Shown piece by piece: positions 46,002 through 54,449 of a stretch of DNA of 64,000 nt. Source of the stretch: Bradyrhizobium viridifuturi. Lineage in GTDB: Bacteria; Pseudomonadota; Alphaproteobacteria; Rhizobiales; Xanthobacteraceae. Each line of letters opens with the position of its first letter. Positions within the stretch are counted from its first letter, which is position 1. The DNA lies in NCBI RefSeq assembly GCF_001238275.1, contig NZ_LGTB01000016.1, forward strand, positions 62,001 to 126,000, read 5' to 3'. The notes below the pieces were generated by a model. The model was given only the letters and a program-made list of their open reading frames with translations, ran no database searches and was not told the DNA's origin. A program made the position numbers and the translations under genes.

Positions 46002-46958
46002 ATGCGTGTATTGTTGACCGGCTCCTCGGGCTGGCTCGGCCGCTTCCTTGCGCCGCGGCTTCGACAGGCCGGCCATGATGTGGTCGGCCTCGACGTGGTC
46101 CCGGGTGAGGCGACCGATGCGGTCGGCTCGGTGGCCGAACACTCGGTGGTCGATCGGGTGTTCGCCGATCATGGGATCGAGGCCGTGATCCATGGCGGCG
46201 CGCTGCACAAGCCTGACATCGCGCGGTTCGGGCCGCAGGCCTTCGTCGATGTCAACGTGTCAGGCACGCTCAACCTGCTGCAAGCCGCCGTGGCCGCCGG
46301 CCATGATCGCTTCGTGTTCACCTCGACGACCTCGCTGATGATCTCCCAGGCGATCCGCGACGAGGAAGGCCATGCCGCGGTGTGGCTCGACGAGACCACG
46401 GGATCGCTCGAGCCGCGCAACATCTACGGAGTGACGAAACTCACCGCCGAAGGCCTGTGCCGGCTCTACAGCCGCGAGCATGGCCTCAATTGCGCCGTGC
46501 TGCGCACCAGCCGCTTCTTCCCCGAGGACGATGACACGATCGTTGACATTCATGGCGAGAACCTGAAGGCGACCGAGCTGCTGTACCGCCGCCTCACGGT
46601 CGAGGATGCTGCCGACGCCCATGTCGTGGCGCTGGAGAAAATCCGTGGCTTCGAGGTGTTCGTGATCAGTGCGCCGACGCCGTTTACGCGCAGCGATGTG
46701 GCTGACCTGAAGGCGAACGCGGCTGGCGTGATCGCGCGCTACTTCCCCGATGCGCCGGCGCTGTTCGCGCGGCAGGGTTGGCAGCTGCCGAAATCGATCG
46801 GCCGCATCTACGACGCGGGCAAGGCCGAACGGCTGCTCGGTTTCCGCGCGGTAACCGACTTTGCAGCGGTGCTCGGCGCCCTGCGCAGCGGCGAGCCGCT
46901 TCCCTTTGCGCACGATCCCGATTATGTCTCGCCGTCAACGAGGCTCGCAAATGGCTGA
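46002..46958 (+). CDS. NAD-dependent epimerase/dehydratase family protein
   Basis: This 318-residue extended short-chain dehydrogenase has the cofactor motif TGSSGWLG at the N-terminus, an acidic residue after beta2 (GLDVV) for NAD binding, TSTTSLM as the Ser/Thr region and YGVTK as the active-site Tyr-Lys pair. Nucleotide-sugar epimerases, uronate dehydrogenases and related enzymes share this pattern. It starts 23 bases after pgm and overlaps the next gene by 8 bases, so it is part of a short operon. A sugar or sugar-acid substrate is likely; which one cannot be read. Confidence 0.87.
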   Translation: MRVLLTGSSGWLGRFLAPRLRQAGHDVVGLDVVPGEATDAVGSVAEHSVVDRVFADHGIEAVIHGGALHKPDIARFGPQAFVDVNVSGTLNLLQAAVAAGHDRFVFTSTTSLMISQAIRDEEGHAAVWLDETTGSLEPRNIYGVTKLTAEGLCRLYSREHGLNCAVLRTSRFFPEDDDTIVDIHGENLKATELLYRRLTVEDAADAHVVALEKIRGFEVFVISAPTPFTRSDVADLKANAAGVIARYFPDAPALFARQGWQLPKSIGRIYDAGKAERLLGFRAVTDFAAVLGALRSGEPLPFAHDPDYVSPSTRLANG

Positions 46959-47826
46959 TTTCCACGGCGTCTTCCCATATCTGGTGTCCCCGGTCGATCC
47001 CGCCGGCCATGTCCGCACCGAGGTGCTCGGCCGGCTCTGCGACGATCTGATCAAGGCCGGCGTCCATGGGCTGACGCCGCTCGGCTCGACCGGCGAGTTC
47101 GCCTATCTCAACAATGCGCAGCGCATGCAGGTGGTGGCGACCACGATCGAGGCCGCGCAGGGCCGCGTGCCTGTGGTTGCCGGCGTCGCCTCGACCTCGA
47201 CGGCCGATGCGGTGGCCCAGGCCAAGGCCTATCAGAAGCGCGGTGCCGCCGGCATTCTCGCGATCCTGGAGGCGTATTTTCCGCTCAGTGATGCGCAGGT
47301 GGAAGCCTATTTCCGCGCCATCGCCGACGCGGTCGATATTCCCGTCGTGATCTACACCAACCCGAATTTCCAGCGTTCCGACCTCACCCTCGACGTCATC
47401 GCGCGCCTCGCCGAGCATCCGCGGATCGGCTACATCAAGGATGCCTCGACCAATACCGGCCGGCTGCTGTCGATCATGAACCGCTGCGGCGACAGCCTGA
47501 AAGTGTTCTCGGCGTCCGCCCATATCCCGGCGGCAGTGATGCTGATCGGCGGCCACGGCTGGATGGCAGGCCCGGCCTGCATCATCCCGCGGCAGAGCGT
47601 CGAGCTCTACAATCTCTGCCGCCGCGCCCGCTGGGACGAAGCGATGGTCCTGCAGCGCAAGCTCTGGCGCATCAACGAGGCGTTCGCCCGTTTCAACCTC
47701 GCCGCCTGCATCAAGGCCGGGCTGGCGAGCCAGGGCTACGATGTCGGCGACCCCGTGCCGCCGCAGGCGCCGCTGACGGCCGAGCAGCGCAAGGTGGTCG
47801 AGGCCGCGTTGCGCGATCTTGCCTGA
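46951..47826 (+). CDS. Dihydrodipicolinate synthase/N-acetylneuraminate lyase family aldolase
   Basis: The 291-residue TIM-barrel aldolase has the Schiff-base lysine K163 in GYIKDASTN, the catalytic Y135 in VIYTNPNF, and GSTGEFAYL near residue 45 (the GTTGE motif region of DapA). This superfamily includes DapA, keto-deoxy sugar-acid aldolases and dehydratases. Overlap with the epimerase gene suggests a sugar-acid pathway (for example uronate oxidation and breakdown) rather than lysine synthesis. The ATG at 46951 gives normal length; the longer reading runs into the epimerase frame. Confidence 0.9.
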   Translation: MADFHGVFPYLVSPVDPAGHVRTEVLGRLCDDLIKAGVHGLTPLGSTGEFAYLNNAQRMQVVATTIEAAQGRVPVVAGVASTSTADAVAQAKAYQKRGAAGILAILEAYFPLSDAQVEAYFRAIADAVDIPVVIYTNPNFQRSDLTLDVIARLAEHPRIGYIKDASTNTGRLLSIMNRCGDSLKVFSASAHIPAAVMLIGGHGWMAGPACIIPRQSVELYNLCRRARWDEAMVLQRKLWRINEAFARFNLAACIKAGLASQGYDVGDPVPPQAPLTAEQRKVVEAALRDLA

Positions 47827-47861
47827 AACTGGCTTGCGCGTTGCATAGGTTCTCACCACTT

Positions 47862-47923
47862 CGTCATTCCGGGCTCGCGCCAAGGCGCGCCCCCAGGTGC
47901 GCAATTGCGCACCGAGAATGACG
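47862..47923. repeat. Palindromic intergenic repeat (CGTCATTC...GAATGACG type)
   Basis: The end CGTCATTCCGGGCTCGCGCC faces an inverted GAATGACG. An internal perfect hairpin GGTGCGCAATTGCGCACC lies at about 47896-47913. The outer ends match those of the element at 50336-50440, so both probably belong to one dispersed family. Confidence 0.7.
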
Positions 47924-47994
47924 GTGGACGCGTGTTGTCTCGCGCCGAAAATCCGTTAAAACCCGCCGAAATTTTCGAACTCAAGGACCCTTCG

Positions 47995-50318
47995 ATGAAC
48001 ATTCTTCCCGGGAATATGCGTTTTGGTGCGGGCCAGCCTGTCAAGCGTCTGGAAGACCAGCGGCTGGTCACCGGGAAGGGGCATTTCATCGACGACAAGC
48101 CGCAGGACGGTGCGCTCTGGCTGCACGTGCTGCGCTCGCCGCATGCCCACGCCAACATCAAGTCGATCGACGCCAAGGCGGCGCTGGAGATGCCCGGCGT
48201 CAAGGCGGTCTATACCGGCGCGACCTCGTCAAGGACGATATCGGCACCTTGCCGACGCTCGCGATCTTCAAGCGCCCCGACGGCTCGCCGATGACCGTGC
48301 CGCCGCGGCGCCTGCTGGCGCATGAGGTGGTGCGCTATGCCGGCGAGGGTGTTGCTGCTGTTGTGGCGACCTCGCGGACGTTGGCGCAGACCGCGGCGGA
48401 AGCGATCGAGATCGATTACGAGGTGCTGCCTTCGGTGGTCGATCCGGTCGAGGCGATCAAGCCCGGCGCGCCGGCGGTCTGGCCGGAGGCGCCCGACAAC
48501 ATCGTGGCCGCGATGAGCTATGGCGATGCCGCCAAGGTCGAGGAAGCATTTGCAAGCGCCGCGCACAAGGTGTCGCTCGACCTGGTCAGCCAGCGCCTGG
48601 TGCCGTCGGCGATGGAGCCGCGCTCGACCATTGCCGAGATCGAGAAGAAGACCGGCCGGCTCATTCTGCATGTGCAGTCGCAGACCCCGGGCTCGACCCG
48701 CGACCTGCTGGCGGAATCGATCCTGAAGCGGCCGAAGGACAGCGTGCGCGTGCTGGTCGGCGACATCGGCGGCGGTTTCGGCCAGAAGACGAGCCTGTAT
48801 CCCGAAGACGGCATCGTCGCCTATGCCGCGACCAAGCTGAACGACAAGATCCGCTGGCGCGGCGATCGTACCGACGAGTTCGTCGGTGGCACCCACGGCC
48901 GCGACCTCACTTCGACCGGCGAGTTCGCGCTCGACGCCAAGGGCCGCGTGCTGGCCTATCGGGTGCGCTCGATCGGCGGCACCGGCGCGTACTCGTCGGG
49001 CACCGCCAACATCATTCCGCTGGTGCTCGGCCCGTTCGTGCAGACCGGCGTCTACGATCTGCCGTTGGTGCATTTCGAGGTGAAGTCGGTAATGACCCAT
49101 ACCGCGCCGGTCGGTGCCTATCGTGGCGCGGGCAGGCCCGAGGCGGTGTTCATCGTCGAGCGGCTGTTCGACGCCGCCGCGCGCCAGATCGGCATGGATC
49201 CGCGCACCATCCGCAAGGTCAATTACATCAAGCCGGCGCAGTTGCCCTACACCAATGCGGTCGGGCAGGTGTACGACTCCGGCGCCTTCGCTCACATGCT
49301 GGAGCGCGCGTCCGATCTCGCCGACTGGAACGGCTTTGCCGCGCGCAAGAAGGCGGCCAAGAAGAAGGGCCTGCTCTACGGCCGCGGCCTGACCAGCTAC
49401 ATCGAGTGGACCGGTGGCCGTGCCCATACCGAGAACGTCTCGCTGCATGCGACCGCCGAAGGCCGTATCGTCCTGCATTCCGGCACCATGGCGATGGGGC
49501 AGGGCCTCGCCACCACCTACAGCCAGATGATCGCCGATACGCTCGGCATCGGCATGGACAAGATCGACGTGATCCAGGGCGACACCGATCTTGCTACCGG
49601 CTTCGGCAGCGTCGGCTCGCGCTCGCTGTTCGTCGGCGGCACCGCGGTTGCGGTCTCCAGCAACGACATGATCAACAAGGCGCGCGACAAGGCCTCCAAT
49701 CTGCTGGAAGCCTCCGTCGAGGATATCGAGTATCGTGACGGCTTCCTCACCGTGGTCGGCACCGACAAGCGCATCAGCCTGTTCGAGATCGCAGCCAAGG
49801 AAAAAGGCGCCAAGCTCTCGGTTGAGAGCGAGGGCAATGTCGACGGGCCGAGCTGGCCGAACGGCACCCATATCTGCGAGGTCGAGATCGATCCGGAGAC
49901 CGGCGTCACGCGCGTGGTGCGCTATACCACGGTCGATGACGTCGGCGTCGCCGTCAATCCGATGCTGGTGACCGGGCAGGTGCATGGCGGCGTCGTTCAG
50001 GGCATCGGCCAGGCGCTCTACGAGGGCGTCGCCTACAGCGAGGAAGGCCAGCTGCTGACCGCGAGCTATCAGGACTATTGCATCCCGCGCGCTTCGGACA
50101 TTCCGCCGATGTCAGTGACGCTCGATCCCTCCGCGCCGTGCAAGACCAATCCGCTGGGCGCCAAGGGCTGCGGCGAGTCCGGCGCGATCGGCGGGCCGCC
50201 CTGCATCACCAACGGCGTGATGGATGCGCTGAGCGAGGTCGGCATCACCCAGCTGAATACGCCGTTGACGCCGGTGAAGATCTGGCAGGCGATCCAGGAC
50301 GCCAAGGCGGGGGCGTAG
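47995..50318 (+). pseudogene. Form II CoxL-like molybdenum hydroxylase large subunit, one-base frameshift
   Basis: The protein resembles the large subunit of aerobic CO dehydrogenase-type (xanthine oxidase family) molybdenum hydroxylases: IGRR-like N-terminus GQPVKRLEDQRLVTGKGHFIDD, GGGFGQK, and GCGESGAIGGPP with the active-site Glu. It has AYRGAGR, the form II signature, not the AYxCSFR of true CO dehydrogenases. After AVYTGA (near 48222) the written frame goes to a stop at 48294. The correct continuation (DLVKDDIGTLPTLAIFK) is one frame over. One added G gives 2325 bases and 774 residues. AAGGA lies 8 bases before the ATG. No CoxS or CoxM partner gene is nearby. Confidence 0.88.
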
Positions 50319-50335
50319 CCCTCGCTCCCTCCACC

Positions 50336-50440
50336 CGTCATTCCGGGGCATCGCGAAGCGATGAGCCCGGAATCCATCGGGCAGCATGTTCCGTGGCGAA
50401 ATGGATTCCGGGTTCGTGCTGCGCGCGCCCCGGAATGACG
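50336..50440. repeat. Palindromic intergenic repeat between convergent genes
   Basis: CGTCATTCCGGGGC at the left faces GCCCCGGAATGACG at the right, and GAGCCCGGAATCCAT faces ATGGATTCCGGGTTC inside. The whole 105 bases can fold as one long hairpin. It fills the gap between the convergent CoxL-like and acyl-CoA dehydrogenase genes and shares its ends with the element at 47862. Confidence 0.8.
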
Positions 50441-50444
50441 AGAG

Positions 50445-51641
50445 CTACAACCCCAGCACCATCTTCGCGATGATGTCCCGTTGGATCTCCGACGAGCCGC
50501 CGAAGATCGTGTACGCGCGGCCGTTGAGATATTCCGGCACCACCGGCAGCAGCTCTTCCGGAATCGCCGGCTCGTGGTTGAGCCGGTAGAACGGCCGCGC
50601 CGGCTCGACCGCAAGGCCGTCCTGGCCGATCACGTCGACGCCGAGCCGCGTTACTGCCTGGCGGATCTCACTGACGCGGAGCTTGATCAGCGATGACACC
50701 GCGCCGGGATTCTGCCCGGTCTGCAGCGCCGACAGCACCCGCAGTTCGGTCATCTCGAGCGCGTCGATGTCGACCTCGACCTCCGACATCCGCATCGCGA
50801 TGTCGGGGTCCTCGATGGCGCGGCCGGTAACCTCGGAGCCTGCGAGATCGGTGATCGTCTTCAGCGCCTCGCGCAATTTTGCTGAGGCGATGCCGGAGCC
50901 GCGTTCGAATTCGAGCAGGTACTTGCCGTAAGTCCAGCCCTTGCCTTCCTCGCCGACGCGATTGGCGACGGGCACCCGAACGTCGTCGAAGAACACCTGG
51001 TTGACTTCATGATCGCCGCCAATCGTCAGAATTGGCCTTGTCGTGATGCCCGGCGTCTTCATGTCGATGAGAATAAAACTGATGCCGTCCTGCTGCCGCT
51101 CGCCGTCGCTGGTGCGCACCAGCGCGAACATGCGGTTGGCGTGATGCGCATGCGTGGTCCAGATCTTGGTGCCGTTGATGATGTAGTCGTCGCCGTCGCG
51201 CACCGCGCGAGTCTTCAGCGAGGAGAGGTCGGAGCCCGAGCCTGGCTCGGAATAGCCCTGGCACCAATAGTCTTCGCCGGACAGAATCCGCGGCAGGTAG
51301 AAATTCTGCTGCTCGGGCGAGCCGAAGCCGATGATGACGGGGCCGACCATCTTGACGCCCATCACGTTGACATTGGGCACGCCGGCGCGGGCGCATTCGG
51401 CCTCGAAGATCCAGCGCTGCGCCGGCGTCCAGTCCGGCCCGCCATGTTCGACCGGCCAGCCCGGCGCGCCCCAGCCCTTGCTGTGCAACGCGCGTTGCCA
51501 GGCCATGCCGATGTCGGGGTCGGAGAAAACCGAGGGCGTCAGCGCGGTGGCGCGCTTCATCTCCGGCGTCAGGGTCTCGGAGATATAGTCGCGGACTTCC
51601 CGCTCGAAGGCGCGCTCTTCGGCGCTGAAGGTGAGATCCAT
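50445..51641 (-). CDS. Acyl-CoA dehydrogenase (PimC-like large-subunit type)
   Basis: The 398-residue flavoenzyme starts MDLTFSAEERAFEREVRDYI. It has the FAD/substrate motif WCQGYSEPGSGSDLSSLKTRA, KIWTTHAHHANRMFALVR, and a C-terminal IFGGSSEIQRDIIAKMVLGL. It oxidises an acyl-CoA to the enoyl-CoA. It resembles the large subunit of pimeloyl-CoA dehydrogenases, which work as a heteromer with a second, divergent subunit. The adjacent gene 12 bases upstream encodes such a partner. The three genes crotonase, dehydrogenase and dehydrogenase form a tight minus-strand operon. Confidence 0.9.
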   Translation of the reverse strand: MDLTFSAEERAFEREVRDYISETLTPEMKRATALTPSVFSDPDIGMAWQRALHSKGWGAPGWPVEHGGPDWTPAQRWIFEAECARAGVPNVNVMGVKMVGPVIIGFGSPEQQNFYLPRILSGEDYWCQGYSEPGSGSDLSSLKTRAVRDGDDYIINGTKIWTTHAHHANRMFALVRTSDGERQQDGISFILIDMKTPGITTRPILTIGGDHEVNQVFFDDVRVPVANRVGEEGKGWTYGKYLLEFERGSGIASAKLREALKTITDLAGSEVTGRAIEDPDIAMRMSEVEVDIDALEMTELRVLSALQTGQNPGAVSSLIKLRVSEIRQAVTRLGVDVIGQDGLAVEPARPFYRLNHEPAIPEELLPVVPEYLNGRAYTIFGGSSEIQRDIIAKMVLGL

Positions 51642-51653
51642 GTGCGCTCTCCG

Positions 51654-52799
51654 TTACGCGTGGACGCGGCCGCTCAGCGCGGCGTGGCGGCGATAATGAT
51701 GGGCGCTGCCGCCGAACAGCGTGTCGAAGGCGAGCAGCCGCTTGAAATAGGCGCCGATGTCGAGCTCCTCGGTGACGCCCATGGCACCGTGCAGCTGCAC
51801 CGCCTGCTCGGCGACGAAGCGCGCGCATTTGCCGATTTTCGCCTTGGCGCCAGAGGCGGCACGGCTGCGCGCCACCGGCTCGGCATTGGCCATCAGCGCC
51901 GCGCGCAGCGCCATCGACCGCGCCTCGTCGACCTGCATCGCGACGTCGGCGAGGCGATGGCGGATCACCTGGTTGGCCGACAGCGGCCGGCCGAACTGTT
52001 TGCGGATCTTGGTGTATTCGAGCGTGGTGTCGAGCAGCGTCTGCATGATGCCGACCGCCTCCGCGCCGAGCGCGGCCATCGCGCGGTCGACCACGGTTTC
52101 GATCGCGGGCAGTGCATCGCCGCCATCGCCGAGCAACGCGTCGGCAGGCAGCTGCACATCCCTGAGATCGAGATTGCAGCCGCGCCCGCCACCAAGCCGC
52201 GCGTAGTCGCGCAAAGTGAGACCCGCCGTTCCCCCCGGCACCAGGAACAGGCCAAGCTTGCCGGATGCGCCATTGGCGTTGGCGATGCGGGCGGAGACGA
52301 TGAGCTGGCTCACGGCCGCGCCGTCGAGCACGGCGATCTTGCTGCCACTCAGCCGCCAGCCGTTGGCGGTCTTGGTGGCGGTGGTGTCGACATGGGCGAG
52401 GTCGAAGCGCGCAGCGCGTTCCGAATGTGCGAAGGCGAGCGTGAGCGCGCCCTCGGCGATCCTGGGCAGGATCGCCTGCTGCTGCGCCTCGGTGCCGCAT
52501 TCGGCGACCAGCGCGGCGCCGATCACGACCGTGGAAAGGAACGGCTCGGACACGAGGCCACGGCCGAACGCTTCCATCAGCAACCCGATCTCGATCGCGC
52601 CGCCGCCGAGCCCGCCATGGGCCTCGGCGATCGGCAACGCCAGCCAGCCGAGCTCGGCGAATTGCTTCCAGATGTCAGGCGAATAGCCCAGCGGATCGTT
52701 CGCCGTTTTCTTGCGATGATCGGCAGTAAAGGTTTCCGCTACGAAGCGGTCGACACTTTCGCGCAGCAGGCGCTGCTCGTCGCTGAGGGTGAGGTCCAT
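51654..52799 (-). CDS. Acyl-CoA dehydrogenase (PimD-like small-subunit type)
   Basis: The 381-residue protein begins MDLTLSDEQRLLRESVDRFVAETF and has the acyl-CoA dehydrogenase fold. Its middle domain is divergent: LAFAHSERAARFDL stands where the usual Y/F-x-x-(T/S)EP stretch occurs. The C-terminus has QLHGAMGVTEELDIGAYFKRLLAFDTLFG. This divergence is typical of the non-catalytic or half-site partner in heteromeric dehydrogenases such as PimD. The start at 52799 was chosen because the longer reading runs back through the crotonase gene. It probably assembles with the neighbour at 50445-51641. Confidence 0.88.
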   Translation of the reverse strand: MDLTLSDEQRLLRESVDRFVAETFTADHRKKTANDPLGYSPDIWKQFAELGWLALPIAEAHGGLGGGAIEIGLLMEAFGRGLVSEPFLSTVVIGAALVAECGTEAQQQAILPRIAEGALTLAFAHSERAARFDLAHVDTTATKTANGWRLSGSKIAVLDGAAVSQLIVSARIANANGASGKLGLFLVPGGTAGLTLRDYARLGGGRGCNLDLRDVQLPADALLGDGGDALPAIETVVDRAMAALGAEAVGIMQTLLDTTLEYTKIRKQFGRPLSANQVIRHRLADVAMQVDEARSMALRAALMANAEPVARSRAASGAKAKIGKCARFVAEQAVQLHGAMGVTEELDIGAYFKRLLAFDTLFGGSAHHYRRHAALSGRVHA

Positions 52800-52807
52800 C
52801 TGGCTTT

Positions 52808-53662
52808 CTACACGTTGGCGGTTTTCTTGACGGAGGGATGCAGACCCGCAGGGTCCACCACCATTCCGAATTCCTGCAGGTTGTGGGCGTGGCAGAGCTG
52901 ATGCAGCGCGAACGCCTGATCGATCGCCGCCGGCTGCCCCATGATGTCGATCGAGCGGTTCACCGCTTCCTTGCTGAGCTTCAGCGCAAAGGCGGGCTTG
53001 GCGGCGATCCGCCGCGCGAGCGCCAGCGTGAAGGGCGAGAGATCGCCGCGCGGCACCACGTGATTGACCATGCCGAGGCGATGCGCCTCGTCGGCGCTCC
53101 AGACGTCGGCGGTGAACAGCATCTCCTTGGCCTTGCGCGCGCCGAGCTCCCAGGGATGCACGAACCACTCGACGCCGCAGACGCCCATCGTCACCACGGG
53201 ATCGCAGAACTCGGCATCACTGCTCGCAACGATCAGGTCGCAGGCCCAGGCCAGCATCAGCCCGCCGGCAATGCACTTGCCGTGGATTTCCGCGATCGTC
53301 GGCTTGGCGAGATTGCGCCAGCGCCGTGTGATCTGCAGGTAGATCTCCTGCTCGCGCGCGAAGCGGCCGTGGGCGTTGGGTTCGGCGAAGCCGCCCCAAT
53401 TTCCGACTGGCGGGAAATCGACGCCCGCCTCATTCTTGGCCCCTGGCCTGAGATCGTGACCGGCCGAGAAATGCGGGCCGTTGCCGGCGAGGATGATGAC
53501 CTTGACCGCGTCGTCCTGCACCGCCCGGTCGAAGGCGGCGTTGAGGTCGTAGGTCATCTGCAGGTTCTGGGCGTTGCGCGCCTCAGGGCGGTTCATCACG
53601 ATCCGCGTAATCGCGGGGTCGGGCCGCTCGACAACAATCGTCTCGAATTGTTCAGACGCCAA
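52808..53662 (-). CDS. Crotonase-fold protein (enoyl-CoA hydratase/isomerase family), atypical active site
   Basis: The 284-residue protein has the crotonase core: the oxyanion-hole segments FSAGHDLRPG and GKCIAGGLMLAWACDLIVAS, and a C-terminal helical part. Aligned by eye to classical hydratase, both catalytic Glu positions are changed. GGGCELA becomes GGLMLA (Glu to Met) and QPEI becomes DPVV (Glu to Val). Simple hydration of an enoyl-CoA is therefore unlikely; an isomerase, hydrolase, lyase or ring-cleavage role is possible. It is the first gene of the operon with the two acyl-CoA dehydrogenases, 8 bases apart. Confidence 0.86.
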   Translation of the reverse strand: MASEQFETIVVERPDPAITRIVMNRPEARNAQNLQMTYDLNAAFDRAVQDDAVKVIILAGNGPHFSAGHDLRPGAKNEAGVDFPPVGNWGGFAEPNAHGRFAREQEIYLQITRRWRNLAKPTIAEIHGKCIAGGLMLAWACDLIVASSDAEFCDPVVTMGVCGVEWFVHPWELGARKAKEMLFTADVWSADEAHRLGMVNHVVPRGDLSPFTLALARRIAAKPAFALKLSKEAVNRSIDIMGQPAAIDQAFALHQLCHAHNLQEFGMVVDPAGLHPSVKKTANV

Positions 53663-53819
53663 TGGATCCTCCCGCGATCGATTTTTTCGCCATGATGAAC
53701 GGCGCGGGGAGGGATAGCAAGGGCCATCATTTGGAAAAGCGAGCGCGAAATCCGCGCCACGGGATTATCGCGCGAAAATCTGTTACCGTGATGCAGAAAC
53801 CACCCGGAGGACCATCTTC

Positions 53820-54428
53820 ATGCGCAAGCTTTGGACCGTGCTGGCAGCGCTGGCGACCTTGAGCCTGACCAACTGCGGCTATAACGCGATCCAGACCAAT
53901 GACGAGCAGGTCAAGTCGAGCTGGTCGGAGGTGGTGAACCAGTACCAGCGGCGTGCCGATCTCGTGCCGAACCTGGTCAACTCGGTGAAGGGCTTTGCGC
54001 AGCAGGAGAAGGACGTGCTGCTCGGCGTCACCAACGCGCGCGCCAAGGTCGGCAGCATCCAGGCGACGCCCGAGGTGCTCAACGATCCCGCCGCGTTCCA
54101 GAAGTTCACGCAGGCGCAGGGCGAACTGACCAGTGCGCTGTCGCGACTGCTGGTCGTCACCGAGAATTACCCGCAGCTGAAATCGGATGCGCTGTTCCGC
54201 GACCTGATGGCGCAGCTCGAAGGCACCGAGAACCGCATCACCGTGGCGCGCAACCGCTACATCAAGGCGGTGCAGGACTACAACGTCGGCATCCGCACCT
54301 TCCCGAACAATCTGACCGCGATGGCGTTCGGCTACAAGGAGAAGCCGAACTTCACGGTCGACAATGAGAAGGAGATCTCGACCGCGCCGAAGGTCGATTT
54401 CAATCCGGCGCCGGCACCGTCGAAATAG
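53820..54428 (+). CDS. LemA-family protein
   Basis: The 202-residue envelope protein has an N-terminal membrane or lipoprotein-like segment (MRKLWTVLAALATLSLTNCGYN) and a helical LemA domain with QYQRRADLVPNLVNSVKGFAQQEKDVL and YNVGIRTFPNNLTAMAFGYKEKPNF. The Cys at residue 19 could be lipidated, although Asn before it is unusual in a lipobox. LemA proteins are of uncertain biochemical role. It begins a plus-strand set with two TPM-domain genes, a pairing common in bacteria. GGAGGACC lies before the ATG. Confidence 0.9.
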   Translation: MRKLWTVLAALATLSLTNCGYNAIQTNDEQVKSSWSEVVNQYQRRADLVPNLVNSVKGFAQQEKDVLLGVTNARAKVGSIQATPEVLNDPAAFQKFTQAQGELTSALSRLLVVTENYPQLKSDALFRDLMAQLEGTENRITVARNRYIKAVQDYNVGIRTFPNNLTAMAFGYKEKPNFTVDNEKEISTAPKVDFNPAPAPSK

Positions 54429-54449
54429 CACCGGCGAGCGCCCGCCGCG

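Noticed and set aside
46951..47826. Lysine-pathway dapA
   Set aside because: The gene overlaps a sugar-type epimerase gene and follows pgm; context favours another member of the aldolase family.
47995..50318. True aerobic CO dehydrogenase large subunit
   Set aside because: The active-site loop is AYRGAGR (form II) and not AYxCSFR, and no CoxM or CoxS gene is present.
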